Positions 1 to 7,838 are shown, counted from the first letter of the stretch. The stretch: DNA of 34,087 bases from Clostridia bacterium (GCA_030523605.1 JAUNIE010000009.1:1-34087), one strand, 5' to 3'. Program-made: numbers and translations. Notes: generated by a model not told the origin, from the letters alone.

Positions 1-15
1 TTTATTTTCCGCCAT
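1..15 (-). CDS. GG-leader zinc-ribbon family gene, 5' end only
   Basis: Only the first five codons (MAENK) lie in the window; the rest runs off the left edge. They are taken as a real gene because the upstream block, GAAAGGAATGATTAAAATG, is almost identical to the ribosome-site block of the three genes to its right, and MAENK resembles the MSENK start of the gene beginning at 835. It is therefore probably a fourth member of the same array. The function and the presence of a double-glycine leader cannot be checked here. Confidence 0.6.
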
Positions 16-25
16 TTTAATCATT

Positions 26-62
26 CCTTTCTAAAGTTAAATTTTTTGGGAGTGGCCCACTC
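26..62. repeat. Inverted repeat in the 5' region of the edge gene
   Basis: A perfect inverted repeat (GGAGTGG/CCACTCC, about 47-62) sits roughly 30 bases upstream of the AAAGGA ribosome site of the gene starting at 15. On the minus strand it is followed by an A-run, not a T-run, so it does not look like a standard terminator of the gene ending at 109. It could be an operator or a 5'-UTR hairpin. Confidence 0.5.
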
Positions 63-108
63 CACAATTAAACATGTCGCTTATCGTCGGCTAATTTATT
101 TTGGGTAT

Positions 109-375
109 TTAATTCTTCACTACATCGACGTTTGTTGAGTCACAGTTAGGGCATCTCACCATAATAGCACTACAGCTGTCAGGGCTGCCCGGTTGTCTAA
201 ACCAAAATTTGTACCCACAATCTGAGCACTTATATTTATGCTTTGGATTCCTATCAATCCCGGGTATATCAACATCCATTCCCATATCGTAGGGGACCTT
301 TATGTTTTCATTTTCTCCCCCTGATACTTTTTCGGTCTCCACTTCGTTTAGCTTTTGTTTTTCATTTTCTAACAT
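109..375 (-). CDS. Small double-glycine-leader protein with zinc ribbon
   Basis: An 88-residue protein. Residues 1-20 (MLENEKQKLNEVETEKVSGG) look like a short double-glycine leader of the kind cut by C39-peptidase ABC transporters. The remainder is acidic, then has a C-S-D-C-G ... C-P-N-C pair separated by about 21 residues, typical of a zinc ribbon. No hydrophobic bacteriocin core is present, so it is not a classical class II bacteriocin. The start is ATG with an AAAGGATTGATG ribosome block. It has its own strong promoter (432-460). The gene belongs to a tandem set with those starting at 835, 1100 and 15. Leader and metal site are read from sequence; export and zinc binding are inferred. The function is unknown. 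Confidence 0.8.
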   Translation of the reverse strand: MLENEKQKLNEVETEKVSGGENENIKVPYDMGMDVDIPGIDRNPKHKYKCSDCGYKFWFRQPGSPDSCSAIMVRCPNCDSTNVDVVKN

Positions 376-431
376 TTTACATCAATCCTTTCAAATTAAT
401 TTTATGAAGAGTAAAACTACACTTCGAGTTC

Positions 432-460
432 ATTATATACTGATTTTTTTGACATGTCAA
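432..460 (-). promoter_or_regulatory. Consensus promoter with palindromic -35 box
   Basis: TTGACA (455-460), 17-base spacer, TATAAT (432-437): a perfect sigma-A consensus driving the 88-residue GG-leader gene. The -35 box is half of a perfect 12-base palindrome, TTGACATGTCAA (449-460), so a repressor binding there would block the promoter. Confidence 0.85.
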
Positions 461-517
461 CTATTTTTTATTTTAAAATTTTAAATTTTAAAATATTATA
501 CCAAAATATTTCTACAT

Positions 518-835
518 TTATGGTTTTGAACTATCCTCCACCTCCTTTTTAGCTGCCGACCAATCCCACCAAGATTCTGACCCGTATTGGCTTAAACAGT
601 CCCCACATAGGTTTGTCTCTAGATAAGTTTGGTCACCTATATCCATAATAGGTATAATAGATAATTTGCGATTTTGTATTTTAGAATCCTTAAACGATCT
701 TCCGCAACGTAGGCACGTCCCTCGTTTCTTAGCTTCTTCACCCATATGCATTATTTCATAGGGAGTAAAATCACCAAATCCACCGCCTGATACCTTTTCT
801 GCTTCCATATCGTTTATTTTTTTGTTTTCTGACAT
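518..835 (-). CDS. Small double-glycine-leader protein with zinc ribbon
   Basis: A 105-residue protein when started at ATG 835 (GAAAGGAATGATCAAAATG); a longer frame to 853 runs through that ribosome site and is not preferred. Residues 1-18 (MSENKKINDMEAEKVSGG) form a leader matching those of the neighbours. The mature part has C-L-R-C-G ... C-G-D-C about 35 residues apart, a zinc-ribbon-like arrangement with a longer central loop (IIPIMDIGDQTYLETN), and an unusual Trp-rich stretch (ESWWDWSAAKK) near the end. The tail is charged (KKEVEDSSKP). It lies downstream of the TGA-interrupted gene 876-1100 and could share its promoter. The function is unknown; export by a GG-specific transporter is inferred. 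Confidence 0.8.
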   Translation of the reverse strand: MSENKKINDMEAEKVSGGGFGDFTPYEIMHMGEEAKKRGTCLRCGRSFKDSKIQNRKLSIIPIMDIGDQTYLETNLCGDCLSQYGSESWWDWSAAKKEVEDSSKP

Positions 836-875
836 TTTGATCATTCCTTTCAAATTTAATCAAGCAATTTTATTT

Positions 876-1100
876 TTATATCAACTTCATCAGTCGTTCT
901 CTCATCAACTGTTTCTTCTTCTCGTTGCATTCGGAGCACAAAGAAGAATCTCCGTAATCTTCAGGTATCACCATATCCGGTACTATATACTTTTTTCCGC
1001 ACTCCCTACAAACTTTTCTACGTTTTCACATTATTTCATCGACAATAGAACCCCCGACCACTTTTTCAAGCCTCTCACTACTAATTTTTTCTTTTGTCAT
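876..1100 (-). pseudogene. GG-leader zinc-ribbon gene with in-frame TGA
   Basis: Starting at ATG 1100 (AGGAAGGAATGATTAATATG) the frame gives MTKEKISSERLEKVVGG, a leader like its neighbours, then SIVDEIM and a TGA at 1026-1028. Beyond the TGA the same frame continues without another stop for about 50 codons and encodes an intact C-R-E-C-G ... C-S-E-C zinc ribbon and a basic tail, ending in TAA at 876. The simplest view is a recent nonsense mutation or a sequencing error. The alternatives are readthrough, or a true 24-residue product that releases a 7-residue peptide after the GG. TGA is an ordinary stop elsewhere in the window (gatA, for example), so code reassignment is unlikely. Confidence 0.75.
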
Positions 1101-1128
1101 ATTAATCATTCCTTCCTAAAAATCAAAT

Positions 1129-1154
1129 AGCAAAGAGCAAAAACGCTCTCTGCT
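1129..1154 (-). promoter_or_regulatory. Hairpin at the start of the array transcript
   Basis: AGCAGAGAGC and GCTCTTTGCT form a 10-bp stem (one G-U) around a six-base loop. The stem begins only a few bases after the -10 box at 1158-1163, so it would be the first structure of the mRNA, and it is followed by the U-rich run ATTTGATTTTT before the ribosome site. It may be an attenuator or a 5' stabiliser, and could also terminate transcription coming from gatB. Confidence 0.6.
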
Positions 1155-1157
1155 GTC

Positions 1158-1186
1158 ATTATACACTATTAATCGTTTAAAATCAA
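1158..1186 (-). promoter_or_regulatory. Promoter of the GG-leader array
   Basis: TTGATT (1181-1186), 17-base spacer, TATAAT (1158-1163), pointing into the gene starting at 1100. It lies just downstream of the gatB stop and separates the small-gene array from the aminoacylation operon. Confidence 0.8.
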
Positions 1187-1210
1187 CTTCATTTTAGACT
1201 TTTTCGATAA

Positions 1211-2626
1211 TTATTTTGAAATCATATCTTTGAGCATGGTTTCAATATCCTGTGCATTACCCCTACCCCTAGTTTGCTTCATAACACTACCAAGTAAAGC
1301 TTTGAGTGCCTTTTCTTTGCCACTGAGATAATCATTTACTGCATTTTCATTCGCTTTGATAGCGTCTTCACACAGCTTTTTCATCTCTTCGGGAGGAATT
1401 CCCTGCATATCTTTTTCAGAAACAAATTCCGTCACAGGTTTTCCGCTCTCAAGCATCTTCATAAGCGCTTTCTTTGCCAAATTCATATTGAGTTTTCCTG
1501 ATTCTATGAGCTTAACCAATTCATTCATTTGACTTGGCGTGGTCAATATTTCAAATGCTTCTTTTTCGGCTTCTGTTTCCAAACTCCTGAAAATTTGCCC
1601 TATTATGAAATTCGAAACCGTCTTAGCGTTCTTAAGTCCTTTAATTGATTCTTCGAAATAATCGGAAACATTCTTGTATTTTACTAAAAGCATAGCCTCT
1701 TTTTCGGCTATCCCGAATTCATTTACATATTTCTTAAAGCGTACACCGGGGAGTTCGGGGAGAGTTTTCTTAATTTCATCAATCTGCTCCTTGGTAAGCA
1801 CTATATCAACAAGATCCGGATCACGGAAGTACCTATAATCCTGTGCATCTTCTTTGCTTCGCATACTCTCAGTTGAATTGGTTTCCGGCAAATATCTGAG
1901 TGTTTGCTGTTCCACTTTTCCGCCGTTTTCAATAAGCTCTATATGACGTTCACGCTCATAATCTATGGCTTTAGCCATAAATGTAATTGAGTTCATATTC
2001 TTTATTTCCGTACGAGTGCCGAGTTTTTCTGAACCCTCAGGCTTTACTGACACGTTTACGTCGCATTTAATTGAACCTTCTTGCATTCTACAGTCCGAAA
2101 CGCCTATATAACGCATAATCATTTGAAGTTTTTCAAGATACTCTGCAGCTTCATCGGAAGAACTGATGTCGGGCTCAGTAACTACTTCCAAAAGCGGCAC
2201 TCCTCCACGGTTATAATCCACATAAGTATCTCCGCCCTTGTAAACAAGCTTTGCAGCATCTTCTTCCATGTGAATATGATTTATACGGATTTTCTTACCG
2301 CTATCAAGCTCAATGTATCCATTTTTACATATCGGCTCATAAAACTGCGATATCTGATAGGCTTTAGGCAAATCGGGATATACATAATTTTTTCTATCCA
2401 TTTTTGATACTAAACTTACTTCACAATTGAGCGCAAGTGCTGCTTTTATCGCAAAATTTACGACCTCCCTATTAAGTTTTGGGAGCGTACCAGGAAGCCC
2501 TATACAAATCGGGCAACAATTTGTGTTCGGCTCAGAGCCAAATTTATTAGCACAATTACAAAATATCTTAGTTTTTGTACTGAGCTCAACATGCGTTTCG
2601 AGTCCCACTACTAAATCATACTTCAT
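1211..2626 (-). CDS. gatB: Asp/Glu-tRNA(Asn/Gln) amidotransferase subunit B
   Basis: About 471 residues. GatB carries the kinase and tRNA-recognition part of GatCAB, which phosphorylates the side chain of misacylated Asp-tRNA(Asn) or Glu-tRNA(Gln) and amidates it with ammonia from GatA. The N-terminus (MKYDLVVGLETHVELST), C-x-C...C-C-P-I-C zinc ligands, the HMEEDAAK and DYNRGGVPLLEVVTEP motifs and the C-terminal tail domain (VMKQTRGRGNAQ) are diagnostic and the length is normal. The start is taken at 2626, where ATG overlaps the gatA TGA by four bases (ATGA); an upstream frame to 2650 would run back into gatA. It is the last gene of aspS-gatC-gatA-gatB. Confidence 0.97.
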   Translation of the reverse strand: MKYDLVVGLETHVELSTKTKIFCNCANKFGSEPNTNCCPICIGLPGTLPKLNREVVNFAIKAALALNCEVSLVSKMDRKNYVYPDLPKAYQISQFYEPICKNGYIELDSGKKIRINHIHMEEDAAKLVYKGGDTYVDYNRGGVPLLEVVTEPDISSSDEAAEYLEKLQMIMRYIGVSDCRMQEGSIKCDVNVSVKPEGSEKLGTRTEIKNMNSITFMAKAIDYERERHIELIENGGKVEQQTLRYLPETNSTESMRSKEDAQDYRYFRDPDLVDIVLTKEQIDEIKKTLPELPGVRFKKYVNEFGIAEKEAMLLVKYKNVSDYFEESIKGLKNAKTVSNFIIGQIFRSLETEAEKEAFEILTTPSQMNELVKLIESGKLNMNLAKKALMKMLESGKPVTEFVSEKDMQGIPPEEMKKLCEDAIKANENAVNDYLSGKEKALKALLGSVMKQTRGRGNAQDIETMLKDMISK

Positions 2627-4092
2627 AGCCTTACCCCCATCGCCAAACATTTATTGTTCTCGTAATCTGTTGCAATTTCATATTTATGCGCCACATTCAA
2701 AAGCTTGCTTTCACTGAATTTATCCCCTAAAATTTGCATACCCACAGGTAGCCCTTTTGAATCAAATCCGCACGGAACTGATATTCCCGGTATCCCAACC
2801 GTATTCACAGGTACCGTACAAATATCAGCAAGATATATTTCTTGCGGATTGCTATAAGCTTTATTTGCAGGGAAAGCAGTAGTCGGCGAAACTGGCGTGA
2901 GAAGAACATCATATTTTTTAAATGCTTCATAAAATGCATGCATTATCAACTTACGCAAATTTTGAGCCTTTTTATAATATGCATCATAATATCCCGAACT
3001 TAGAACGTAGTTCCCGAGAAGAATTCTTCTCTTGACCTCGGCTCCAAAGCCCTCACTACGTGTTTTACACATCATTTCATTTATATCTTTATAATGCTCT
3101 GTACGATGTCCATATCTAACTCCGTCAAATCTCGCCAAATTGGACGCAGCCTCAGCACATACCAAAATATAGTACACAGGGAGTGTATACTTTACTTCCG
3201 GTAAACTAAAATGCTCTATTTTGGCTCCCAAACTTTCATATACCTTCATGGCCTCCTCAATAGGTTTTCTGACTTCTTCATCAACACCGTCATAATACTC
3301 TTTCGGTATACCTATCTTGAGTCCTTTTATATCACTATTTAAATTATCATATGAATTCGACTTATAATTCGGGTTCGAAGTCGAATCCATAGGGTCGTGT
3401 CCCGCAATTGCGTCAAATATAATCGAAGCATCTTCCGCAGTTTGTGCAAGCGCTCCTATTTGGTCAAATCCCGAACCATATGCTATAAGTCCGTAACGTG
3501 AAACACTTCCGTAAGTTGGTTTTAATCCTACGATACCGCAAAAACTTGCCGGCTGTCTTACCGAACCGCCGGTATCCGAACCAAGCGCATAAGCGGCGAT
3601 ATTGCCAGAAACCGCAGCAGCTCCTCCGCCTGAACTTCCGCCTGTAACGTAATTTGTATTGTGTGGGTTCTTTGCGCCTCCGATACATGAATTTTCGCAC
3701 GACGAACCCATTGCAAACTCGTCCATGTTGGTCTTTCCCAACAGCACCGCACCTTTACCTTTTAGCGTTCTCCAAGCTGTTGCATCATAAATTGGTTTAT
3801 ATCCTTTTAGTATTTTTGATGCACAAGTTGTTTCGATACCTGAAGTTGAAATATTATCCTTAAGTGTCATAGGTATTCCGGCAAGAACATCCATTTTCTC
3901 TCCGGAACTTATTTTCTCATCAACCTCTTTTGCTTGCTTCAATGCTTCTTCATGACAAACCGTAACATACGCATTGAGCGAACTTTTATCTATCTCGTTC
4001 AAATACTTTTTGGTAAGCTCAGTACACGAAATCTCTTTTTCTGAGATAAGTTTATGAATATGCTTAACGATTCCCCTTTTTTGTGCGCTCAT
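2623..4092 (-). CDS. gatA: Asp/Glu-tRNA(Asn/Gln) amidotransferase subunit A
   Basis: 489 residues, full length. This is an amidase-signature enzyme: the Ser-cisSer-Lys triad is visible as Lys78 (MTLKDN), Ser153/154 (GGSSGGGAAA) and Ser177 (GSDTGGSVRQPASFCG). It releases ammonia from glutamine and channels it to GatB. The ATG at 4092 follows a strong AGGAGG. Translation is probably coupled to gatB through the four-base stop/start overlap, and gatC lies 12 bases upstream. The stop is TGA, one of the examples showing that TGA is a normal terminator in this genome. Confidence 0.97.
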   Translation of the reverse strand: MSAQKRGIVKHIHKLISEKEISCTELTKKYLNEIDKSSLNAYVTVCHEEALKQAKEVDEKISSGEKMDVLAGIPMTLKDNISTSGIETTCASKILKGYKPIYDATAWRTLKGKGAVLLGKTNMDEFAMGSSCENSCIGGAKNPHNTNYVTGGSSGGGAAAVSGNIAAYALGSDTGGSVRQPASFCGIVGLKPTYGSVSRYGLIAYGSGFDQIGALAQTAEDASIIFDAIAGHDPMDSTSNPNYKSNSYDNLNSDIKGLKIGIPKEYYDGVDEEVRKPIEEAMKVYESLGAKIEHFSLPEVKYTLPVYYILVCAEAASNLARFDGVRYGHRTEHYKDINEMMCKTRSEGFGAEVKRRILLGNYVLSSGYYDAYYKKAQNLRKLIMHAFYEAFKKYDVLLTPVSPTTAFPANKAYSNPQEIYLADICTVPVNTVGIPGISVPCGFDSKGLPVGMQILGDKFSESKLLNVAHKYEIATDYENNKCLAMGVRL

Positions 4093-4104
4093 TAAATCTG
4101 CCTC

Positions 4105-4383
4105 CTAGTTAAATTTTTTAATATGGAAGTACCCGTCTTTCCCACCATCCACATTTTCTAAAATTTTTTCTTGCGGAAAGGATTCTTTTATCTCATCTTC
4201 GTGGAAAGCATTACTAATACTTTCTAATTCGGGTAAATCTTCAAAATCAATATTAATTTTATTGATTTCATCGGCAAAATTTACCATTCCCTCAATTTCT
4301 TTTTGCGCATTTTCTATTTCAGATTCCTCAAGATAAAGTTTTGAAAGGTTTGCTAAATTTAATACTGCTTCCCTAGTTATCAT
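4105..4383 (-). CDS. gatC: Asp/Glu-tRNA(Asn/Gln) amidotransferase subunit C
   Basis: 92 residues. GatC is the small belt that holds GatA and GatB together. The N-terminus (MITREAVLNLANLSKLYLEE) and the central helical part followed by an acidic PELESISNAFHEDE loop match the family, including the conserved 'LA.L..L...E' start. The ATG sits two bases after the aspS TAG, so it is translationally coupled to the synthetase. Confidence 0.93.
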   Translation of the reverse strand: MITREAVLNLANLSKLYLEESEIENAQKEIEGMVNFADEINKINIDFEDLPELESISNAFHEDEIKESFPQEKILENVDGGKDGYFHIKKFN

Positions 4384-4385
4384 AA

Positions 4386-6149
4386 CTACATCTCCTTTTG
4401 ACCTCTGATTTTTATATGAACTTCTCTTAATTGTTGCTCCGTAACTTCGTTTGGCGAGCCAAGCATTACGTCTTGTGCGTTACTGTTCATTGGGAATGCG
4501 ATTATTTCCCTTATGTTTTCTTCATCTGTAAGTAGCATTATCATTCTGTCTACGCCGGGCGCCATTCCTGCATGCGGTGGCGCTCCAAACTTAAATGCAT
4601 TATATAAAGCTCCGAATTTTTCCTTTATTGTTTCCTCGCCATAACCTGCTATTTCAAACGCTTTGAGCATTATTTCAGGGTCATGATTACGTACGGCACC
4701 CGAAGAAAGCTCAATACCGTTACAAACCAAGTCATACTGATAAGCAAGAATATCCAGCGGATTTTTATTCTTAAGTGCGTCAAGTCCACCTTGCGGCATC
4801 GAAAATGGATTATGCGTAAAGATTATCTTGCCTGTTTCCTCATCTTCCTCATACATCGGAAAATCAACTATGAAGCAAAACTCAAACTTACTCTTATCTA
4901 TTAAATCAAGTCTATTTGCAAGCTCAGTACGGATTTGTCCCGCAAACTTCGGTGCGGCTTTTGCGCTATCCGCAATAAAGAAAATTACGCTCTCAGGCAC
5001 AAGATTTGTCCTTTTTATAAGTTCTTCTCTTTTATCATCAGGTATAAATTTATTTATCGGTCCGTTAAATTCGCCGTTTTCCGTAACCTTTATATATCCA
5101 AGACCTTTCATACCGATTTCAAGTGCATAATCATTCATTTTATCAAAGAATTTTCTCGGCTGACCTGCACATTTTGGAACCGTTATAGAGCGTACAGTTT
5201 TACCATCAAACGCTCCAAATCCCGAACCTTTGAATATATCACTGACGTCAATTATTTTAAGCGGATTTCTAAGGTCAGGCTTATCAGAACCGTATGTCAG
5301 CATAGATTCAGCATAAGAAATACGTCTGAATGGTTTTGGAGATACCTCTTTATCGGAAAATTTAGTAAATGTTTCGTAAATTACATCTTCAGTTACTTTA
5401 AATACATCTTCTTGAGTTGCAAACGACATCTCATAGTCAAGCTGATAGAACTCTCCAGGTGAACGGTCAGCTCTTGAGTCTTCATCTCTAAAGCACGGCG
5501 CTACTTGAAAATACTTATCAAACCCGGATACCATTAATAATTGTTTAAAAATTTGAGGGGCTTGCGGAAGTGCATAAAACTTGCCTTGATGTTTTCTACT
5601 CGGAATCAAGTAGTCCCTCGCTCCTTCAGGCGATGATGCCGATAAAATAGGCGTCTGTATCTCAGTAAATCCAAGTTCATGCATTTTATTTCTTAAGAAG
5701 CTCAGTATCTCGGAACGCAGTACTATTCTACTGTGAACATCTTTATTTCTGAGGTCTAAAAATCTATATTTTAATCTTAACTCTTCTTTAGTATCGGTCG
5801 AACTTGTCACTTCAAACGGCAAAAGTTCTTTCGGCTTACTTAAAATTTTGAGTTCATTACATTTAATCTCAATCTTTCCTGTTTTAAGTTTTGGATTTAC
5901 ATTTTCGGGAGTTCTCGCAATAACCTCACCATGAGCTGAGATTATAGTTTCTTTTGAAATATTCTTTAAAAGCGTATCATCATTTAGCACAACCTGCACA
6001 TTACCGTAGTGGTCACGCACATCTAAAAATGTTATTCCTCCGTGGTCACGTATATTCTCCACCCAACCCGAAACTTTTATTTCTTTTCCTATTAGGTCTT
6101 CTGTCACATCTCCGCAGTAACAACTTCTATACTCGTTTTCCGCAAACAT
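4386..6149 (-). CDS. aspS: Aspartyl-tRNA synthetase, probably non-discriminating
   Basis: 587 residues, bacterial-type class II AspRS: an N-terminal OB fold (GWVENIRDHGGITFLDVRDH), motif 2 region (FRDEDSRADRSPGEFYQLD), the bacterial GAD insertion and motif 3 (GMAPGVDRMIMLL). Placement directly before gatCAB suggests that it also charges tRNA(Asn) with Asp for transamidation; specificity itself cannot be read from context alone. The motif-2 loop reads RSPGEFYQLD where the common Gram-positive form is RQPEFTQ.D, a variant I associate with alphaproteobacterial-type AspRS. The start is the second of two nearby ATGs; the first opens a short out-of-frame reading frame. Confidence 0.96.
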   Translation of the reverse strand: MFAENEYRSCYCGDVTEDLIGKEIKVSGWVENIRDHGGITFLDVRDHYGNVQVVLNDDTLLKNISKETIISAHGEVIARTPENVNPKLKTGKIEIKCNELKILSKPKELLPFEVTSSTDTKEELRLKYRFLDLRNKDVHSRIVLRSEILSFLRNKMHELGFTEIQTPILSASSPEGARDYLIPSRKHQGKFYALPQAPQIFKQLLMVSGFDKYFQVAPCFRDEDSRADRSPGEFYQLDYEMSFATQEDVFKVTEDVIYETFTKFSDKEVSPKPFRRISYAESMLTYGSDKPDLRNPLKIIDVSDIFKGSGFGAFDGKTVRSITVPKCAGQPRKFFDKMNDYALEIGMKGLGYIKVTENGEFNGPINKFIPDDKREELIKRTNLVPESVIFFIADSAKAAPKFAGQIRTELANRLDLIDKSKFEFCFIVDFPMYEEDEETGKIIFTHNPFSMPQGGLDALKNKNPLDILAYQYDLVCNGIELSSGAVRNHDPEIMLKAFEIAGYGEETIKEKFGALYNAFKFGAPPHAGMAPGVDRMIMLLTDEENIREIIAFPMNSNAQDVMLGSPNEVTEQQLREVHIKIRGQKEM

Positions 6150-6194
6150 AATTCATAATTCCTTTCCTATTATAAAAATAAACATACATGGTAG

Positions 6195-6224
6195 ATTATA
6201 TCATAAACGTAAGTTATCTTTCAA
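6195..6224 (-). promoter_or_regulatory. Promoter of aspS-gatCAB
   Basis: TTGAAA (6219-6224), 18-base spacer, TATAAT (6195-6200), about 45 bases upstream of aspS. The leader is too short to hold a T-box riboswitch. Confidence 0.75.
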
Positions 6225-6322
6225 TTGCTTTAAATCGACATTTTTTAAATGTGCAAAATAAACATAAAAAAGAATTGTTAAATAAAAATTACATTTATGT
6301 ATCCGAATTTGGCCTCTAAATG

Positions 6323-6350
6323 TTGATTTTTTGTAATTTTTTGTTATAAT
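6323..6350 (+). promoter_or_regulatory. Promoter of the M23 peptidase gene
   Basis: TTGATT (6323-6328), 16-base spacer, TATAAT (6345-6350). It is divergent from the aspS promoter, leaving an 80-base 5' leader before the ACAAGGAGG ribosome site. Confidence 0.6.
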
Positions 6351-6430
6351 AATTTAAGAAAGGTCTTTTAAATGAAGTTGTCATTAACGTGTTTTTAAGT
6401 TAATGATTAAACAAGGAGGAATTTCAGTTA

Positions 6431-7795
6431 ATGAGTCAAAACACTCAAAAACTTAAAAAAATTATTAAAAACAGCATCTTACCCGTACTTTCATTTACAC
6501 TTTTCTTAGGCACAGTTTCTTATCTAAACAATCAGAATTATGGTCTTGCACTTGAATATAATGGTAAACAAATAGCAACTTTGTCTCATGAAGATGTATT
6601 CGAAAAGGCCCACCACATGGTTGTAGATCAACTTACTCAGAGCGGCAAATCAAAAGTTGAAAGCAAATATTCTCAGATTAAAATCGTACCTGTCAAAAGT
6701 TCGGAATGCTGCGAATCACCGAGCGAAATCAAAAATAAAATAATTGAAAATTCACAAGATATTTTCGTAGAAGCTTGCGGTATTTACGTTGATGACAAGC
6801 TTATCGGCGTTGGTGAAACAGAGGAAGCCATCAAAAAAATGTTCGATGAAGTTACCGAAGAACAGAAAAAACTAAATCCCGATAAAACCATCAACATCAC
6901 GGAAAACATTGAATTTAAAAAAGGATATTTTGCTCCGGAAGACGTTAAAAGTAATCTGCAGCTCAAAAATTATTTCTTTAAAGAAACAGAAAAAGAATTC
7001 AAATATATCGCCGCAGAAAACGAAACTATCGCCAGCATAGCGGAAAAATTTGATGTACCGGAAGAAACCATACGAGAAAAAAATAACATCGAAGGTGACA
7101 CGGTTTCTCAAGATAATGTACTTGTAATTGCTCTTAAAGAATCAATCTTACATCTTAAATTTTCAAGAATTTTTGACGAAGAAAAAGAAATTCCTTTTGA
7201 AACCAAAGAAATATCAAATGATTCAAAATATAAATCGTGGTCCAAGGTGATAAACGAAGGCGAAAACGGCAAAGAAACTTTTACTTATGAGGTAGAATAT
7301 GATATAAACGGCCGAGAACTCAGAAAAACTGAACTTAGTCATGCCATTATATCCGAACCCGTAAATAAAGTAATTGAAAAAGGCACAAAAGAAGAACCTG
7401 AAGGATTTATGTGGCCTGTTCCGTACACACGTCACATAACAAGTCCATTCGGCCCACGCTGGGGAACTATACACAAGGGTATTGATATAGCAGATGCCGG
7501 TGTATTCGGTACAGATATCGTGGCATCAGAGGACGGAGTTGTTGAAAAAGCTTCTTACGGTTCTAAAGGGTACGGAAACCACATAATTATCAAACATGAT
7601 GGTGGATATTCCACGCTTTATGGTCACTGTAAAGAACTTTGCGTATCGGTCGGTGATAAAGTAAAGAAAGGTCAAGTAATTGCAAAAGTCGGCAGCACAG
7701 GCGATTCTACCGGCCCACATCTACACTTTGAAATCAGGGTAAACGGCAAACAGGAAGACCCCATGAAATATCTAAATTTGGAACTATATCTATAA
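6431..7795 (+). CDS. Membrane-anchored M23 peptidase with LysM and G5
   Basis: 454 residues. Order: a cytoplasmic basic N-terminus and one hydrophobic signal anchor (about 12-35); an extracellular linker domain; a LysM module (about 190-235, YIAAENETIASIAEKF) for peptidoglycan binding; a G5-type domain (about 240-325); and a C-terminal LytM/M23 metallopeptidase (about 330-450). The zinc and catalytic signature is present: H-K-G-I-D-I-A-D, Y-G-H-C and G-P-H-L-H-F-E. It should cleave peptide cross-bridges in the wall, in cell separation or, by analogy with SpoIIQ-like proteins, sporulation; the sequence does not decide. It is monocistronic, with an AAGGAGG ribosome site and a shared terminator downstream. 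Confidence 0.93.
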   Translation: MSQNTQKLKKIIKNSILPVLSFTLFLGTVSYLNNQNYGLALEYNGKQIATLSHEDVFEKAHHMVVDQLTQSGKSKVESKYSQIKIVPVKSSECCESPSEIKNKIIENSQDIFVEACGIYVDDKLIGVGETEEAIKKMFDEVTEEQKKLNPDKTINITENIEFKKGYFAPEDVKSNLQLKNYFFKETEKEFKYIAAENETIASIAEKFDVPEETIREKNNIEGDTVSQDNVLVIALKESILHLKFSRIFDEEKEIPFETKEISNDSKYKSWSKVINEGENGKETFTYEVEYDINGRELRKTELSHAIISEPVNKVIEKGTKEEPEGFMWPVPYTRHITSPFGPRWGTIHKGIDIADAGVFGTDIVASEDGVVEKASYGSKGYGNHIIIKHDGGYSTLYGHCKELCVSVGDKVKKGQVIAKVGSTGDSTGPHLHFEIRVNGKQEDPMKYLNLELYL

Positions 7796-7799
7796 TAAA

Positions 7800-7838
7800 A
7801 AGAGACACAGGCGCTTAAAAACGTCTGTGTTTTAGTTT
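7800..7838. terminator. Bidirectional terminator
   Basis: ACACAGGCG (7805-7813) and CGTCTGTGT (7822-7830) form a 9-bp stem with one G-U. T-rich tracts follow on both strands, so it serves both the M23 gene and the convergent Nif11-like gene. Confidence 0.85.

Noticed and set aside
876-1100. Genome-wide reassignment of TGA
   Set aside because: gatA and three other genes (7848-8378, 18746-19309, 19336-20109) end at TGA at sensible positions and all Trp codons checked are TGG, so the code is standard.
6151-6430. T-box riboswitch upstream of aspS
   Set aside because: The leader from the predicted promoter is about 45 bases, too short for a T-box, and no T-box sequence was seen.
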